Origin: Ramlibacter sp.
Lineage (GTDB): Bacteria > Pseudomonadota > Gammaproteobacteria > Burkholderiales > Burkholderiaceae_C
Direction: 5' to 3'
Assembly (NCBI GenBank): GCA_019635415.1
Contig: JAHBZN010000002.1
Span: forward strand, 248,001-312,000
DNA length: 64,000 bases
The notes under the pieces are model-generated. The model was not told the origin of the DNA. It ran no database searches and saw only the letters and a program-made list of their open reading frames with translations. Below are positions 63,217-64,000 of this stretch, one piece after another (the first letter of the stretch is position 1; each line of letters starts with the position of its first letter). The position numbers and the translations under genes were made by a program.

Positions 63217-64000
63217 AGCGCCTGCTGATTGCCAATCGCGGCGAGATTGCGCTGCGCATCCTGCGCACGGCGCAGGCCATGGGCATCAGCACCGTGGCCG
63301 TGTATTCCGACGCCGACGCCGGCGCGCTGCACGTGGCGCAGGCCACGGTCGCTCATGCGCTGGGCGGCCATGCGCCGGCCGACAGCTACCTGCGCATCGA
63401 CAAGCTGCTGGCGGCCGCCCAAGCCAGCGGCGCCGACGCCGTGCACCCGGGCTATGGCTTTCTCAGCGAGAACGCCGACTTCGCGCAGGCGGTGGTGGAC
63501 GCGGGCCTGGTCTGGGTCGGTCCGCCGCCCGCGGCCATCCGGCAACTGGGCAGCAAGAGCGCGGCCAAGGCCCTGGCCCAGTCGCGCGGCATCCCGTGCC
63601 TGCTGGGCTACCAGGGGCCGGACCAGTCGGATGAGCGGCTGATGCAGGAGGCTCAGCGCCTGGGGCTGCCCGTCATGGTCAAGGCGGCCGCGGGGGGCGG
63701 TGGCCGCGGCATGCGGCTGGTGACCGACCTGGCGCAGCTGCCGGCGGCGGTGCAGGGCGCGCGCAGCGAAGCGCTGTCGGCCTTTGGCTCGGGCGAGCTG
63801 CTGCTCGAGCGCGCGCTGCTGGCGCCGCGCCATGTCGAGGTGCAGGTGTTTGCCGATGCGCAGGGCCACTGCATCCACCTGGGTGAGCGGGACTGCTCGG
63901 TGCAGCGGCGCCACCAGAAGATCATCGAGGAAACCCCCAGCCCGGCCGTGGACGCTGCGCTGCGCGCCCGCATGGGCGAGTGCGCGGTGGCGCTGGCGCA
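63213..64000 (+). CDS. Biotin carboxylase (alpha) subunit of the acyl-CoA carboxylase, 5' part
   Basis: The first 262 residues of a longer protein cut by the window edge. KRLLIANRGEIALRILRTAQ is the N-terminal domain, DAVHPGYGFLSENADFA is typical, and the ATP-grasp loop is VMVKAAAGGGGRGMRLV. LGERDCSVQRRHQKIIEETP is the conserved site near the biotin-carboxylating centre. The missing C-terminus should hold the biotin domain. With the beta subunit encoded upstream it forms the alpha-beta carboxylase. An AtuF or LiuD type cannot be told apart from this part. Confidence 0.94.
   Translation, partial: MKRLLIANRGEIALRILRTAQAMGISTVAVYSDADAGALHVAQATVAHALGGHAPADSYLRIDKLLAAAQASGADAVHPGYGFLSENADFAQAVVDAGLVWVGPPPAAIRQLGSKSAAKALAQSRGIPCLLGYQGPDQSDERLMQEAQRLGLPVMVKAAAGGGGRGMRLVTDLAQLPAAVQGARSEALSAFGSGELLLERALLAPRHVEVQVFADAQGHCIHLGERDCSVQRRHQKIIEETPSPAVDAALRARMGECAVALA

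Overview
The window looks like chromosomal DNA of a high-GC betaproteobacterium, most likely a member of the Comamonadaceae (Acidovorax/Variovorax/Polaromonas-like). This is inferred from the gene set (an argB and slmA neighbourhood, TRAP and Liv-type transporters, long acyl-CoA operons beside TetR regulators) and from a dispersed short repeat (TTTGCT...ATAGC...GGGGCTA type). No rRNA, tRNA, phage or CRISPR array was seen.

Region by region. (1) 1-4464: the 3' end of a probable secretin gene, a large exported surface-layer-like protein with its own double-hairpin terminator, and a GspE-type secretion ATPase. (2) 4516-15303, minus strand: a surface polysaccharide operon with a GT2 glycosyltransferase, rmlBDAC for dTDP-L-rhamnose, the Wzm/Wzt ABC exporter and a 1328-residue protein joining two glycosyltransferase-like regions, a methyltransferase and a GT25-like domain. 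A WecA-type initiating transferase diverges from it (15315-16418). (3) 16470-20398: argB, a two-component system and slmA. (4) 20453-31113: a sugar-acid catabolic region. A FadR-type regulator, a TRAP transporter, a UxaA/GarD-type dehydratase and an Ldh2-type dehydrogenase lie on the minus strand. A DISM sensor with a degenerate GGDEF, two SDRs and an FAH-family hydrolase lie on the plus strand. (5) 31321-42335: a TetR-controlled fatty-acid or acyl-CoA beta-oxidation operon. (6) 42342-45874: an ECF42-type sigma factor with YCII (DGPF) and VOC proteins, preceded by a promoter that fits the ECF42 pattern. (7) 46289-50753: a foreign-looking island of lower GC with integron-type recombination sites (attC) but no integrase. 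It carries HEPN, PIN and MltR-like genes plus a 392-bp internally deleted IS3-family element sitting inside one attC, and is followed by a frameshifted DUF2200 gene. (8) 50750-57848: a PhyH-type dioxygenase, an enoyl-reductase-like protein and a complete livGFHMK uptake operon. (9) 57861-64000: a DUF3014 protein, then a TetR-controlled operon (SDR, acyl-CoA carboxylase beta subunit, acyl-CoA dehydrogenase, biotin carboxylase cut by the window end) resembling acyclic-terpene or branched acyl-CoA catabolism.

The parts of most interest are the integrase-less cassette array of nuclease-like genes, the ECF42 locus with a visible cognate promoter, the multidomain glycosyltransferase, and the dispersed repeat, which also sits in frame inside several coding regions.
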